This document shows, piece after piece, positions 10,451 through 18,758 of a DNA stretch of 64,000 bases (its first letter is position 1; every line of letters starts with the position of its first letter). A program made the translations under genes and the position numbers. Under the pieces are notes generated by a model that made no database searches, had not been told where the DNA came from, and worked only from the letters and a program-made list of their open reading frames with translations. Where the stretch lies: contig NZ_AUWQ01000004.1 in assembly GCF_000455205.1 (NCBI RefSeq), positions 1-64,000 on the forward strand. The letters are read 5' to 3'. Origin of the DNA: Mycobacterium sp. UM_CSW (GTDB lineage: Bacteria > Actinomycetota > Actinomycetes > Mycobacteriales > Mycobacteriaceae).

Positions 10451-11800
10451 TTAAAACTCGGCGATCGAGTGTTCCAGGCGCTCCGCCAGCCTGGCCTCGG
10501 CCTCGGCCCGCCGGGTCGGTATGTGCGCAGACGGGAAAGGCGTTGTCACGGGCTGGTATTCGCGCAACGTCCGACGGGCGACCGTCATCTTGTGCAGCTC
10601 GGTGGCGCCGTCGGCGATGCCCAGCGACTCGGCCGCAACCAGCATCTTGACGAACGGCATCTCGTCGGAGACGCCGAGCGCGCCGTGCAGGTGCATCGCC
10701 CGCTGCGCGACGTCGTGCAACACCTGCGGCATGGCGACCTTCACCGCCGCGATGTCGCGGCGCACCTTCTGGTAGTCGTGGTGCTTGTCGATCAACCACG
10801 CGGTGCGCAGCACCAGCAGCCGGAACTGCTCGATCTGGATCCAGCTGTCGGCGATCTTCTCCTGCGTCATCTGGAAGTCGGACAGGTGGCCGTGCCGGGT
10901 CTTGCGTGACACCGCCCGCTCGCACATCATGTCGAATGCCTTGCGGGCCAAGGCGATCGTGCGCATCGCGTGGTGGATGCGGCCACCGCCGAGTCGCGTT
11001 TGCGCGATCATGAACGCCTGGCCCTCGCCACCCAGCACGTGATCGGCCGGCACCCGCACGTCGTTGTAGCGGACGTAGCCGTGCGAGCCGTGTCTTCCCG
11101 ACTCGCCGCCGACCCCGACGTTGCGGATGATCTCGATGCCGGGCGTCTCGCCCGGCACGATGAACAGCGACATCTTGTCGTACGTGCGGGCGTCGGGTTT
11201 GGTGACCGCCATCACGATGAAGAACGACGCGTGTTTGGCGTTGCTGGAGAACCACTTCTCCCCGTTGATGACCCAGTCGTCACCGTCCTGGGTTGCAGTC
11301 GTCACGAACATCCCCGGATCCGAACCGCCCTGCGGCTCGGTCATCGAGTAGCACGAGGTGATCTCGCCGTCGAGCAGCGGCTGCAGGTAGCGGGCCTTCT
11401 GTTCGTCGGTGCCGAACAGCGCGAGGATCTCGGCGTTGCCCGAGTCGGGCGCCTGGCAGCCGAAGACCGAAGGTGCCCACCGGGAGCGTCCGAGGATCTC
11501 GTTGAGCAGCGCCAGCTTGACCTGACCGAAGCCCTGACCGCCGAGCTCGGGCCGCAGATGCGCGGCCCACAGGCCCTGGTCCTTGACCTGCTGCTGCAGC
11601 GGCCTCAGGATCGCCATCATCTCGGCGTTCTTCTTGTCATACGGGTCGAGCGCGACCAGATCGAGCGGTTCCAGCTCGTCGACCATGAACTTTTCCACCC
11701 AGTCCAGCTTCGCCTGGTATTCCGGGTCAGTTTCGAAGTCCCACACCGTGGCCAACCGTTCCCCGGCGCAGCGCCGCACCGGACTCGTTGATGAAGCCAC
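10451..11800 (-). CDS. fadE1: Acyl-CoA dehydrogenase
   Basis: The 449-residue flavoenzyme corresponds to Rv0131c. It should oxidise an acyl-CoA to the 2-enoyl-CoA with FAD. Family motifs include LRPELGGQGFG, SCYSMTEPQGGSDPG, WVINGEKWFSSNA, GRIHHAMRTIALARKAFDMM and HGALGVSDEMP. The GTG at 11800 has AGGAT upstream; a later GTG at 11746 (VWDFETDPEYQ) is the alternative and would give 431 residues. It is convergent with htdZ, the next step of beta-oxidation chemistry. Confidence 0.93.
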   Translation of the reverse strand: MASSTSPVRRCAGERLATVWDFETDPEYQAKLDWVEKFMVDELEPLDLVALDPYDKKNAEMMAILRPLQQQVKDQGLWAAHLRPELGGQGFGQVKLALLNEILGRSRWAPSVFGCQAPDSGNAEILALFGTDEQKARYLQPLLDGEITSCYSMTEPQGGSDPGMFVTTATQDGDDWVINGEKWFSSNAKHASFFIVMAVTKPDARTYDKMSLFIVPGETPGIEIIRNVGVGGESGRHGSHGYVRYNDVRVPADHVLGGEGQAFMIAQTRLGGGRIHHAMRTIALARKAFDMMCERAVSRKTRHGHLSDFQMTQEKIADSWIQIEQFRLLVLRTAWLIDKHHDYQKVRRDIAAVKVAMPQVLHDVAQRAMHLHGALGVSDEMPFVKMLVAAESLGIADGATELHKMTVARRTLREYQPVTTPFPSAHIPTRRAEAEARLAERLEHSIAEF

Positions 11801-11827
11801 ACCATCCTAGATGGCGGTGGCGGGGGA

Positions 11828-12526
11828 TCAGTGGTCGCGGCGGGTCTCGATGACACGCTGCGCGATGTCGACGAGCTTCTCCTGGCTCTCCTGGGAAAGC
11901 GCCCGCAGCATCTCGAAGGCGCGCACGTCGTCCACGCCGTAGCGTTCCATGATGATGCCCTTGGCCTGACCGATGCGGTCTCGGCTCGACAGCGCCGATT
12001 CCATGTGCTCACCGTGGCGCCCGGCCATTATCGCCGCGGCCGCGTGCGCGGCGAACACCGATCCGATGGTCTCGGCTTCGGTGTCCCACACGCCGGCGCC
12101 GAAGCTGAACAAGTTCAGCGCGCCGGCCGTGCGGTCGGCGGTGTACAGCTTGAACGACAGGCTGCCGAGCACACCGTGCGCCACCGCCGCCGGCGCGTAC
12201 CGGGGCCACCGCGGCTCGTTGCGCATATCGTCGGCCCGAACCACCGTTTGTTTGAGGGCGGCGTCGGCACACGGCCCCTCGCCGAAGTCGTGCTGCAGCT
12301 TGTCGAGCTGGGCGACCAGGCTGTCGGTGTCCGCGAGAGACGCGAAATCCCCGCCCTTTTGCACCAGTAAGACGCCGGCGATGTCCGCCGCCGGTATCAA
12401 CTGCACCGCCGCCGCTGTCACATCGGCGAGTACGTGCTCGAGCGCTCGAGGCGCGGCCATCTCGCGGGACAGCTGCGCCATGCGCTCGGCCAGCTCGTGT
12501 TTGGCGCCCAGGTTCGAAACATTCAT
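11828..12526 (-). CDS. GAF-ANTAR regulator
   Basis: The 232-residue protein has an N-terminal GAF domain (about 15-165, with FGEGPCADAALKQTVVRADDM) and a C-terminal ANTAR domain (about 175-228, RDRIGQAKGIIMERYG and an aromatic/Ala helix). ANTAR domains bind paired hairpins in RNA and block intrinsic termination; GAF domains sense small ligands or redox state. It is divergent from the manganese catalase gene, so it may take part in the stress response of this island, but its RNA target is not evident here. Confidence 0.9.
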   Translation of the reverse strand: MNVSNLGAKHELAERMAQLSREMAAPRALEHVLADVTAAAVQLIPAADIAGVLLVQKGGDFASLADTDSLVAQLDKLQHDFGEGPCADAALKQTVVRADDMRNEPRWPRYAPAAVAHGVLGSLSFKLYTADRTAGALNLFSFGAGVWDTEAETIGSVFAAHAAAAIMAGRHGEHMESALSSRDRIGQAKGIIMERYGVDDVRAFEMLRALSQESQEKLVDIAQRVIETRRDH

Positions 12527-12592
12527 TGGTCGGGTCCTACCTTCGCCCGCAGGTCGCGGCCATGGTCGGTTACGAGATTTGCCTTCGCCAGC

Positions 12593-12616
12593 GTTTCGTC
12601 ACATAGCCCAGGGGTA
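12593..12616 (+). promoter_or_regulatory. SigF-type promoter of the Mn catalase gene
   Basis: GTTT (12593-12596) and GGGTA (12612-12616) are separated by exactly 15 bases, matching the mycobacterial SigF pattern GTTT-N15-17-GGGTA. The predicted transcript starts about 40 bases before the start codon and carries the AGGAGG ribosome-binding site. Confidence 0.75.
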
Positions 12617-12659
12617 CCCGGCGTCGACCAGGACTATCGCAAGTTCCCCAGGAGGCCCA

Positions 12660-13556
12660 ATGTTCGTGCATAACAAAGATCTTCAATTCGAGGTGCGGGT
12701 CAGCGAGCCGGATCCCCGGTTTGCCACGCTTTTACAGGAGCAATTCGGCGGCGCCAATGGCGAGCTCAAAGCCGCAATGCAGTACTTCACCCAGGCCTTT
12801 GCCCTCCGGGGCAAAAACCCCAAGATGTACGACCTGTTCATGGACATCGCCACGGAGGAACTCAGCCACCTGGAGATGGTCGGCTCGATGATCACGATGC
12901 TGCTCGACGGGCTCAACGACAACTTGAAAATCGCCAACGAGAAATGCGATTGGATGCCCGCGGTGGCCAGCGGCGACGGCCGCGACCAGATCATCCACCA
13001 GGTGGCGGTCAACCCGCTGTATTTCGCGCTGAACGGTGGCACGCCCGACGTGAGCAACTCGCAGGGAGTGCCCTGGATGGGCTCCTACGTCAACGCCAAC
13101 GGCGATCCGACGGTGGACCTGCGCAGTAACCTGGCCGCGGAGTCCCGGGCAAAGATCGTCTACGAGTACCTCAAGCAGTTCACCGACGATCCCGGCGTGC
13201 AAGACACCCTGACGTTCTTGATGACCCGCGAGGTCACCCACTATCAGCAGTTCACCGCGGCGCTCAACGAGCTACCGGTGAACTTCCCACCGGGACAACT
13301 GCCGGCAGATCCCCGCTTCCAGAACGTGGCATTCAACATGTCCAACGGTGGGGGCGAGTCGATCCGCGGGCCGTGGAACCAGGGGCAGGGACCGTGGCCC
13401 GAGGGCATGGAATGGGAGTACGTGGAAAAGCCCGAACAGCAATGGCTGGGGGGTACCGGCCGGCAAAACAAGGGCGCCGAGCAGAATCCGTCGGGGTCAC
13501 CGGCCGTGAATGCCGAGAAGCCGTTCACCCACGAACAGCGCACTCCGACAAGCTAA
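12660..13556 (+). CDS. Manganese (non-haem) catalase
   Basis: The 298-residue protein converts hydrogen peroxide to water and oxygen at a dimanganese site in a ferritin-like four-helix bundle. Ligands visible are Glu35 (ANGELKAAMQY), Glu67 and His70 (TEELSHLEM), Glu161 (AAESRAKIVYEY) and His194 (REVTHYQQF). The C-terminal tail (from about 250) is proline- and glutamine-rich. The ATG at 12660 follows AGGAGG; the frame stays open far upstream, but that part is antisense to the GAF-ANTAR gene and is not coding. M. tuberculosis has no such gene at this position. Confidence 0.94.
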   Translation: MFVHNKDLQFEVRVSEPDPRFATLLQEQFGGANGELKAAMQYFTQAFALRGKNPKMYDLFMDIATEELSHLEMVGSMITMLLDGLNDNLKIANEKCDWMPAVASGDGRDQIIHQVAVNPLYFALNGGTPDVSNSQGVPWMGSYVNANGDPTVDLRSNLAAESRAKIVYEYLKQFTDDPGVQDTLTFLMTREVTHYQQFTAALNELPVNFPPGQLPADPRFQNVAFNMSNGGGESIRGPWNQGQGPWPEGMEWEYVEKPEQQWLGGTGRQNKGAEQNPSGSPAVNAEKPFTHEQRTPTS

Positions 13557-13566
13557 TTGAAACCAA

Positions 13567-13605
13567 CGAAGGCCGGGCGCCGATCCATTCGACGCCCGGC
13601 CTTCG
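13567..13605. terminator. Hairpin between Mn catalase and hemerythrin genes
   Basis: CGAAGGCCGGGCG (13567-13579) pairs perfectly with CGCCCGGCCTTCG (13593-13605) around a 13-base loop. It lies between convergent genes and should terminate both; no T-run follows. Confidence 0.8.
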
Positions 13606-13615
13606 AATGCGTGGC

Positions 13616-14194
13616 CTAATGAACCTGCGGATCGGGCGGGTTGTCCTCGCCGCGACCGGTGACGACATCGCGCACGTGGTCGACGACCGCCGCGCCCATG
13701 CCGACCGTCTTCAACACGGCAGGGTTGGGCGGAGTGTCCGGATGCGGGCGGGTGGGCGCCATTTTCTTTGCGGCCTCTAGCTTTTCGCCGATCTTCTCCA
13801 ACTCTTCCCGGCTGATCGCCACCTCGACCTGCGGCCAGACCTGCTCTTGCTCATAAGCGATGTGTTCACGGCCGGCTTTGACGAATTCCTGCAGCGCCTC
13901 GTGGTAGTCGGCGTCTCCCGGCTTGCCGTCCTCCAGTCGCTGCAGCAGTTTCTTTCCGGCCTGCTCCTGCTCGATTGCCTTGTCCGCGAGCGAGTCACCG
14001 ATCGCGCGACGCACCGCCGGCCAGAAGAACTGTTCCTCGATCGCTTCGTGCTGCGACTCGGCGATGATGAGGTTGTTCACCATTGTCTCGAGGCCGCTGC
14101 TCTGGGCACCCGAGCCCGAGGGTGCGCCGTCCAGCGTTTCCAACAACCCGAGCACGCTCTGGTGGTCCTGACGGAGAAAAGTGATCGCGTCCAT
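13616..14194 (-). CDS. Hemerythrin-domain protein
   Basis: The 192-residue protein has a hemerythrin HHE domain in its first 130 residues, with metal-binding candidates in FLRQDHQSVLGLLE, ESQHEAIEEQFFWP and REHIAYEQEQVWP. The C-terminal third is proline-rich. Such proteins bind a di-iron centre and respond to oxygen, peroxide or nitric oxide. The ATG at 14194 is chosen because the HHE domain begins there. Its position opposite the Mn catalase gene, and a matching SigF-type promoter, suggest shared stress control. Confidence 0.9.
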   Translation of the reverse strand: MDAITFLRQDHQSVLGLLETLDGAPSGSGAQSSGLETMVNNLIIAESQHEAIEEQFFWPAVRRAIGDSLADKAIEQEQAGKKLLQRLEDGKPGDADYHEALQEFVKAGREHIAYEQEQVWPQVEVAISREELEKIGEKLEAAKKMAPTRPHPDTPPNPAVLKTVGMGAAVVDHVRDVVTGRGEDNPPDPQVH

Positions 14195-14204
14195 GCCTTG
14201 CCTG

Positions 14205-14229
14205 ATACCCGGGCCAGGGGCGACCAAAC
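14205..14229 (-). promoter_or_regulatory. SigF-type promoter of the hemerythrin gene
   Basis: Read on the minus strand, GTTT (14229-14226) and GGGTAT (14210-14205) are 15 bases apart, as in the SigF consensus. The predicted start of transcription falls only a few bases before the ATG, so the message would be nearly leaderless. Confidence 0.6.
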
Positions 14230-14241
14230 GACTAGCAACGA

Positions 14242-15339
14242 CTAGCGCAGTCTGGGCAAGACGTTGCCGCCGTAGAAGTTGATCGCCGCGACGGGGTCGT
14301 CCTGGGGGAAATGCAGAAAGGGAACCGCCCCGGCGTCGAGAACCCTTTGTACGGCGCCGATGTGGGCCGCAGCATCGGTGCCGACCGCCCAGTTCGCCAG
14401 CACCTTGTCGATGGGATTGGCCTCGGCGGCGCGTTGGATCTCGACGGGATTCGGTTGGTCGACGGCGCCGGCGGTGAAGCGCCACAGCGTCGCGGCGCGG
14501 GCGGCCACGTCGTTGTCGCCGACGACCGCGAAAAGTTCGCCGCGCTTACCCAAATTGGCGGCGTCCCGCCCGGAGGCCTGCGCACCCGCGCCGAATGCGG
14601 CAAGCAACGTCGGGTTCGTCACGTCGTGGGCCTGCGTGATCCAGCCGTCGCCGTACTGACCGGCCAGCTTCGCGCTCTTGGGCCCGCCGGCGGCGACGAA
14701 GATCGGTGGCGGCGTCGGTGGGGTGTCGTAGAGCTTCAAAGCGTTCGTCTGAAAGTAGCGGCCGGCAAAGGAGATTCGCGAACCGCTCCACAGCTGGCGG
14801 ATCAGTCCGATCGCCTCGATGAGTCGGTCGTGACGCTCGGCGTAGTTGCCAAACGCATTTGTGGTGGCCTGTTCGTTGAGCCGTTCGCCGGTGCCCAATC
14901 CCAGGAACACCCGTCCCGGGTTGAGGATCGCCAGCGAGCCGAACGCCTGGGCCACGGTGGCGGGGTGATAGCGATAGGTCGGGCAGGTCACCCCGCTGCC
15001 GAACGAGATTCGGCTGGTGGCGCTGCCTACCAGGGCCAGGGTCAACCAGGGAAACATCGAGTGGCCCTCGTCGTCCTGCCACGGCTGGATGTGGTCGCTG
15101 GTCCACGCGTACTGAAAGCCGGCTTGCTCGGCCGCGCGGGCCTGCGCGACCAGTTGGTCGGTGCGGAACTGCTCGTGCGAGAGCACCACCCCCACGCCCT
15201 TGCCCGCCGCCGGCGGCGGCGCGGTCGGTTTGCCGCGGTCGGACTCCGGCTTCCCGCAGGCCTGGGCTAGTCCGACAGCGCCGAGCGCGCCCACGCCGGC
15301 GGCCATCCGCCCGAGCCTTCGCCGCGAGATGCCGGTCAC
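14242..15339 (-). CDS. fgd2: F420-dependent hydroxymycolic acid dehydrogenase (Fgd2)
   Basis: The 365-residue protein closely matches Rv0132c (Fgd2/fHMAD), a luciferase-like TIM-barrel enzyme reported to use F420 to oxidise hydroxymycolic to ketomycolic acids in the envelope. It opens with a twin-arginine signal (SRRRLGRMAAG) and a Cys at about 28 in a context that is not a canonical lipobox. Motifs are GVVLSHEQFRTD, YAWTSDHIQPW, GSGVTCPTYRYHPA and GRVFLGLGTGERLNEQ. GTG start. It is the first conserved-order gene after the stress island. Confidence 0.94.
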   Translation of the reverse strand: MTGISRRRLGRMAAGVGALGAVGLAQACGKPESDRGKPTAPPPAAGKGVGVVLSHEQFRTDQLVAQARAAEQAGFQYAWTSDHIQPWQDDEGHSMFPWLTLALVGSATSRISFGSGVTCPTYRYHPATVAQAFGSLAILNPGRVFLGLGTGERLNEQATTNAFGNYAERHDRLIEAIGLIRQLWSGSRISFAGRYFQTNALKLYDTPPTPPPIFVAAGGPKSAKLAGQYGDGWITQAHDVTNPTLLAAFGAGAQASGRDAANLGKRGELFAVVGDNDVAARAATLWRFTAGAVDQPNPVEIQRAAEANPIDKVLANWAVGTDAAAHIGAVQRVLDAGAVPFLHFPQDDPVAAINFYGGNVLPRLR

Positions 15340-15381
15340 CGGACCGGCATACCCCTCAAGCTGCTCGCCACACCCACTAAC

Positions 15382-15996
15382 GTGGCGTGGGTGGCCCCGC
15401 AGGCGCGCCCGGCGCGCAAAGCCGACATCCGCGAACTGTCACGCACCCTGGCTCGTGCGTTCTACGACGACCCCGTCACCACCTGGATGCTGCCCGACGA
15501 CGACGCGCGGCCCGCGCAGCTGATCCGGGTGTTCGGGACGTTGACGCGCCGCCATCATCTGGCTGGAGGCGGTGTGGAGGTGGCTAGCGACGGGCCGGGC
15601 GTCGGCGCGGCGTCCCTGTGGGATCCGCCGGGTCGGTGGCGGCAGTCGCGCTGGGAAGAGCTGACGATGCTGCCGAGCTTTATCCGGGTGTTCGGGTCGG
15701 ATTCGGCGAGGGCGCGCACCGTGCAGGAAGTCATGAAGCGGGAACATCCCGAGGAACCGCACTGGTACCTCGCCGTGATCGGGAGCGACCCGGCCGTCCG
15801 CGGACGGGGTTTCGGCCAGGCCCTGATGCGGTCCCGGCTGGACCGCTGCGATGCCGAATACTGCCCGGCCTATCTCGAGTCGAGCAAGCCCGAAAATGTG
15901 CCGTACTACGAGCGTTTCGGGTTCACCGTCACCCGCGAGATCGAGTTGCCCGACGGCGGCCCGACGCTGTGGGCGATGTGGCGGAACCCGCGGTAG
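15382..15996 (+). CDS. GNAT-family N-acetyltransferase
   Basis: The 204-residue protein is the counterpart of Rv0133. It has the GNAT acetyl-CoA motif DPAVRGRGFGQALMRSRLD at about 135-153 and the closing helix-strand YLESSKPENVPYYERFGFTVT. These enzymes move acetyl from acetyl-CoA to an amine; the acceptor is unknown. The GTG at 15382 keeps the N-terminal RKADIRELSRTLARAFYDDP intact. It is divergent from fgd2 with a 42-base gap. Confidence 0.9.
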   Translation: MAWVAPQARPARKADIRELSRTLARAFYDDPVTTWMLPDDDARPAQLIRVFGTLTRRHHLAGGGVEVASDGPGVGAASLWDPPGRWRQSRWEELTMLPSFIRVFGSDSARARTVQEVMKREHPEEPHWYLAVIGSDPAVRGRGFGQALMRSRLDRCDAEYCPAYLESSKPENVPYYERFGFTVTREIELPDGGPTLWAMWRNPR

Positions 15997-16016
15997 AACG
16001 GTGCCTAAGAAATCGG

Positions 16017-16379
16017 CTAGGAAATCGGCACGTTTGTCGGCCCACTGGCCATGTATTGGTACTGCGGGCAGTAGGCGGTGATGGCCGACGCGGTGAATGA
16101 CGCGCTGTCGGCGTTGGACCAGTTGGTATAACCGGCCACGCCGGCTACGACGTCGTTCATCGGTTCGCCCGGGTTGGCGGCGAGCTGGTCGCACACGTAA
16201 GCCCTGGCCACGAACATCGCGTTGTCGACGCTGCCGTACTGGATGCCGTTGCCATCGAGGGCCTGGAGGAAGGAGTCGTCTGCGGCGTCGGCCAGGGCCG
16301 GCGCGGCAAGCCCGATTCCGCCGATCACCGCACCAGCCCCCAAAATGGCCGCTGCGACCGGAGTTGCACCAAAGAACAT
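16017..16379 (-). CDS. Secreted DUF732 protein
   Basis: The 120-residue protein has a signal peptide (about 1-31, ending APALADA) and a single DUF732 domain, a mycobacteria-specific helical family: DDSFLQALDGNGIQYGSVDN, then VARAYVCDQL and ITAYCPQY with the paired cysteines. Many small secreted mycobacterial proteins of unknown function belong here. It is convergent with the GNAT gene. Confidence 0.88.
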   Translation of the reverse strand: MFFGATPVAAAILGAGAVIGGIGLAAPALADAADDSFLQALDGNGIQYGSVDNAMFVARAYVCDQLAANPGEPMNDVVAGVAGYTNWSNADSASFTASAITAYCPQYQYMASGPTNVPIS

Positions 16380-16465
16380 GTGCCGCGACTCTCTCGCTCA
16401 ATGAAATTGCCCGGAAGATCGCAGCGTATGCGTCTGCGGGGTCGGTCACATCGGGAATTGCGAAA

Positions 16466-16490
16466 GTTTAATCGCCGGGGCCAGGGGCAA
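16466..16490 (+). promoter_or_regulatory. Near-match SigF-type promoter before the DUF5709 gene
   Basis: GTTT (16466-16469) is followed after 15 bases by GGGCAA (16485-16490), one mismatch from GGGTA in the core. It lies 10 bases before the ATG. I give it less weight than the three perfect matches elsewhere in the window. Confidence 0.3.
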
Positions 16491-16499
16491 CCGATCCGT

Positions 16500-16856
16500 A
16501 TGGCTATCGACAACGGCGACTTTCCCGAGGAGGGCGGTCCCGGCGACACCCTCAACCCGAGCGAAGGCACCGACTCCGACGAGCTGCGCAACGACGACGG
16601 CGACATCGTCGTCGATCCGCCCGAGGGCTGGAGCGAAGCCGACCGGTTCGGGATGACGGCCCGTGAAGAGCGGGAGGGCGAATCCCTCGACCAGCGGCTG
16701 GCCGAAGAGGAGCCGGACGTATTAACCGGCGCGCCCGCGGCGGTCGACCCGACCGACGACGGTGGCCCCGGGCGGGCCCACCGGGCCCAAATCGACGGCA
16801 CTCCCGAGGACGGCGAATCGCTGTACGAGGTCGTCGACGAACAGACCGATGTTTAG
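16500..16856 (+). CDS. DUF5709 domain protein
   Basis: The 118-residue acidic protein fits the actinobacterial DUF5709 family: a DTLNPSEGTDSDELRNDDGD start, a VVDPPEGWSEADRFGMTAREEREGE core, the acidic SLDQRLAEEEPD stretch and an end near GESLYEVVDEQ. It is predicted to be soluble and largely disordered. Function is unknown; related genes in actinobacteria are often linked to general stress. The ATG at 16500 marks the start of the conserved region. Confidence 0.8.
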   Translation: MAIDNGDFPEEGGPGDTLNPSEGTDSDELRNDDGDIVVDPPEGWSEADRFGMTAREEREGESLDQRLAEEEPDVLTGAPAAVDPTDDGGPGRAHRAQIDGTPEDGESLYEVVDEQTDV

Positions 16857-16893
16857 TGCTCGGTTGTTCACTCCGTTGACGAAGTGACCGTCG

Positions 16894-17568
16894 CTAAGGA
16901 GCGCTTCGCCAGCCGGCTATGCCGATGGTGATCATCCGCAACTGCTTGACGGCGAGCCGCCGGATGTCTTCCAGTGCCTCGGTGGTCTGAGCATCCTCGA
17001 TCGCCTCGGCGATGACGATCATCGCGTTCACGAACAGGGTCGCGAGGACGTTGAGGTCCTCGGTGCTCCACTCGTTGAGCCTGTTGAAGCGGGCCAGGTC
17101 GGTGGCCAGTTCGGAGGTGATCAGCCGCAGCTCGGTGCGGATGGCGTAGCGCAGCACGGTGACCCCGCCCGAGCGTTCCCGGTAGATGAACCGCCAGTGC
17201 TCGCGGCGATCGGTGATGCTGGCGATGACGGTGTCGACCGAGGACTCGATCACCCGGTTCGGATCCAGCCGGCCGGTCCGCGCACCGCGCAGGGTGTCGC
17301 GCAGGGTGCGAAACGACTCGTCGATCAGCACCAGCCCAAGAGCCTCCATCGACTCGAAATGGCGGTAGAAGGCCGCGGGCACGATCCCGACCTCGCGGGT
17401 CACCTCGCGCAGGCTCAGGCTGGAAAAGCTGCGGTCCTGCAGCAGCTTGAGGGCCGCGGCGATGATGGCGCGGCGCGTGGCCTCCTTGCGCTCCTCGCGC
17501 GACGGGTTCTCGCGTGAGCGCTCGCGACCCGACCGATGCGGGCGTGAGCTAGGAGTACGGCTGTTCAC
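16894..17568 (-). CDS. TetR (FabR-like) regulator of the desaturase cassette
   Basis: The 224-residue protein has a TetR helix-turn-helix (RRAIIAAALKLLQDRSFSSLSLREVTREVGIVPAAFYRHFESMEALGLVL) and a FabR-like ligand domain. It is divergent from a ferredoxin reductase/desaturase pair, so control of unsaturated acyl-chain synthesis is likely. The GTG at 17568 is preferred because it gives the basic N-terminus that precedes the HTH and leaves the shared upstream region free; an earlier GTG at 17646 would start inside the second operator. Its start codon lies within a GTTCAC-TAT-GTGAAC palindrome, which points to autoregulation. Confidence 0.88.
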   Translation of the reverse strand: MNSRTPSSRPHRSGRERSRENPSREERKEATRRAIIAAALKLLQDRSFSSLSLREVTREVGIVPAAFYRHFESMEALGLVLIDESFRTLRDTLRGARTGRLDPNRVIESSVDTVIASITDRREHWRFIYRERSGGVTVLRYAIRTELRLITSELATDLARFNRLNEWSTEDLNVLATLFVNAMIVIAEAIEDAQTTEALEDIRRLAVKQLRMITIGIAGWRSAP

Positions 17569-17577
17569 TATGTGAAC
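17563..17577. promoter_or_regulatory. TetR operator 1 (GTTCAC-N3-GTGAAC)
   Basis: GTTCACTATGTGAAC is a perfect inverted repeat with six-base arms that covers the start codon of the TetR gene. The same half-sites recur 68 bases away at the reductase start. Confidence 0.75.
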
Positions 17578-17630
17578 CCTACCACAAACGGGCACTAAAC
17601 CCTTGACTACCTGCGGGAGCCGGACGCACG

Positions 17631-17646
17631 GTGTACATATGTTCAC
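17631..17646. promoter_or_regulatory. TetR operator 2 (GTGTACATATGTTCAC)
   Basis: This 16-base near-palindrome differs from GTGAACATATGTTCAC at one base and covers the ATG of the reductase gene (17639-17641). It shares the GTGAAC/GTTCAC half-site with operator 1 although the spacing between half-sites differs. Confidence 0.65.
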
Positions 17647-18733
17647 TCAGACTTCGACCCGGAACCTCGCGCAAACCCTGCGCAAGCGCGTCCTGGGCTC
17701 AGACCTGTTAGACCTCCTCACCGGTCCGCACGGTGTGGACCGCTACACCGAGCTGGTGGCGCCGACCTGGACGCTGGGCGAGGCCCGCGCGAAGGTCGTC
17801 GACGTGCGCCGCACCACGCCGCGCAGCGTCACCCTCACGCTCGCTCCCAACGAGGCCTTCGCATCGATCCACACCCTCAAGGCGGGCCAGTACGTCAACC
17901 TCGCCGTCGACATCGACGGCCGGCGCCACACCCGCTGCTACTCGCCGGCCAACGCCGAAGGCAGCGCCAACCTCGAGCTGACGATCGGTCACCACGACGG
18001 CGGGGTGGTGTCGAGCTATCTGTACGAACGGGCCCGCCGCGGCATGGTGGTCGGCCTGGCCGGCATCGGCGGTGACTTTGTCCTGCCCGAGGCGCGCCCG
18101 CACCGGATCCTGTTCGTCTCCGGCGGGAGCGGCATCACGCCGGTGATGGCGATGCTGCGCACGCTGATCGCCGAGCACCATCGGGGCGAGGTCGCGTTCG
18201 TGCACTACGCCCGCACCCCCGCGGAGGCGTGCTACCGCGAGGAACTCGCCGCCCACAACGATCGGCCCGGTGTGCGCGTTCTGCACGGCTACACCCGCTC
18301 GGGCGCCGGCGACCTCGCCGGGCGCTTCGGGCCGGAGCACCTGACCGCCGCGATGCCCAACCCCGATGTGGTGTTCGTCTGCGGGCCAACGGCTTTGGTC
18401 GAGGCGGTGCGGGGGCACTGTGACAACGTGTACACCGAGAGCTTCGTGCCGCCCGTCCTCGACGCACCGGCGAACCCGTCGGGCGGGCGAATCACGTTCG
18501 CGGACAGCGGGATCGACGTCGTCGACGACGGTCGCTCGCTTCTGGAGCAGGCCGAATCGGCCGGCCTGACGCCGCAGAACGGCTGCCGGATGGGCATCTG
18601 CCACACCTGCACGCGGCGCAAGACCGGCGGAACGGTGCGCAACCTGATCACCGGCGCGGTGTCGACCCAACCCGACGAGGACGTGCAGATCTGCGTGTCC
18701 GTGCCCGTCGGTGACGTCGACCTGTCTCTCTAG
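17639..18733 (+). CDS. Ferredoxin reductase with C-terminal 2Fe-2S domain
   Basis: The 364-residue flavoprotein passes electrons from NAD(P)H through FAD to a plant-type 2Fe-2S centre. The FAD domain has RCYSPANAEG, the NAD(P) domain has FVSGGSGITPVMAML and VFVCGPTALVEAV, and the ferredoxin domain has CRMGICHTC with a fourth Cys at QIC about 30 residues later. It resembles Rv3230c, the redox partner of desaturase DesA3, and the next gene is a desaturase. Start at the ATG at 17639; there is no clear ribosome-binding site, so a leaderless message is possible. Confidence 0.93.
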   Translation: MFTQTSTRNLAQTLRKRVLGSDLLDLLTGPHGVDRYTELVAPTWTLGEARAKVVDVRRTTPRSVTLTLAPNEAFASIHTLKAGQYVNLAVDIDGRRHTRCYSPANAEGSANLELTIGHHDGGVVSSYLYERARRGMVVGLAGIGGDFVLPEARPHRILFVSGGSGITPVMAMLRTLIAEHHRGEVAFVHYARTPAEACYREELAAHNDRPGVRVLHGYTRSGAGDLAGRFGPEHLTAAMPNPDVVFVCGPTALVEAVRGHCDNVYTESFVPPVLDAPANPSGGRITFADSGIDVVDDGRSLLEQAESAGLTPQNGCRMGICHTCTRRKTGGTVRNLITGAVSTQPDEDVQICVSVPVGDVDLSL

Positions 18734-18758
18734 GTTCCGAGCCTTGAAAGGAAGAGCC

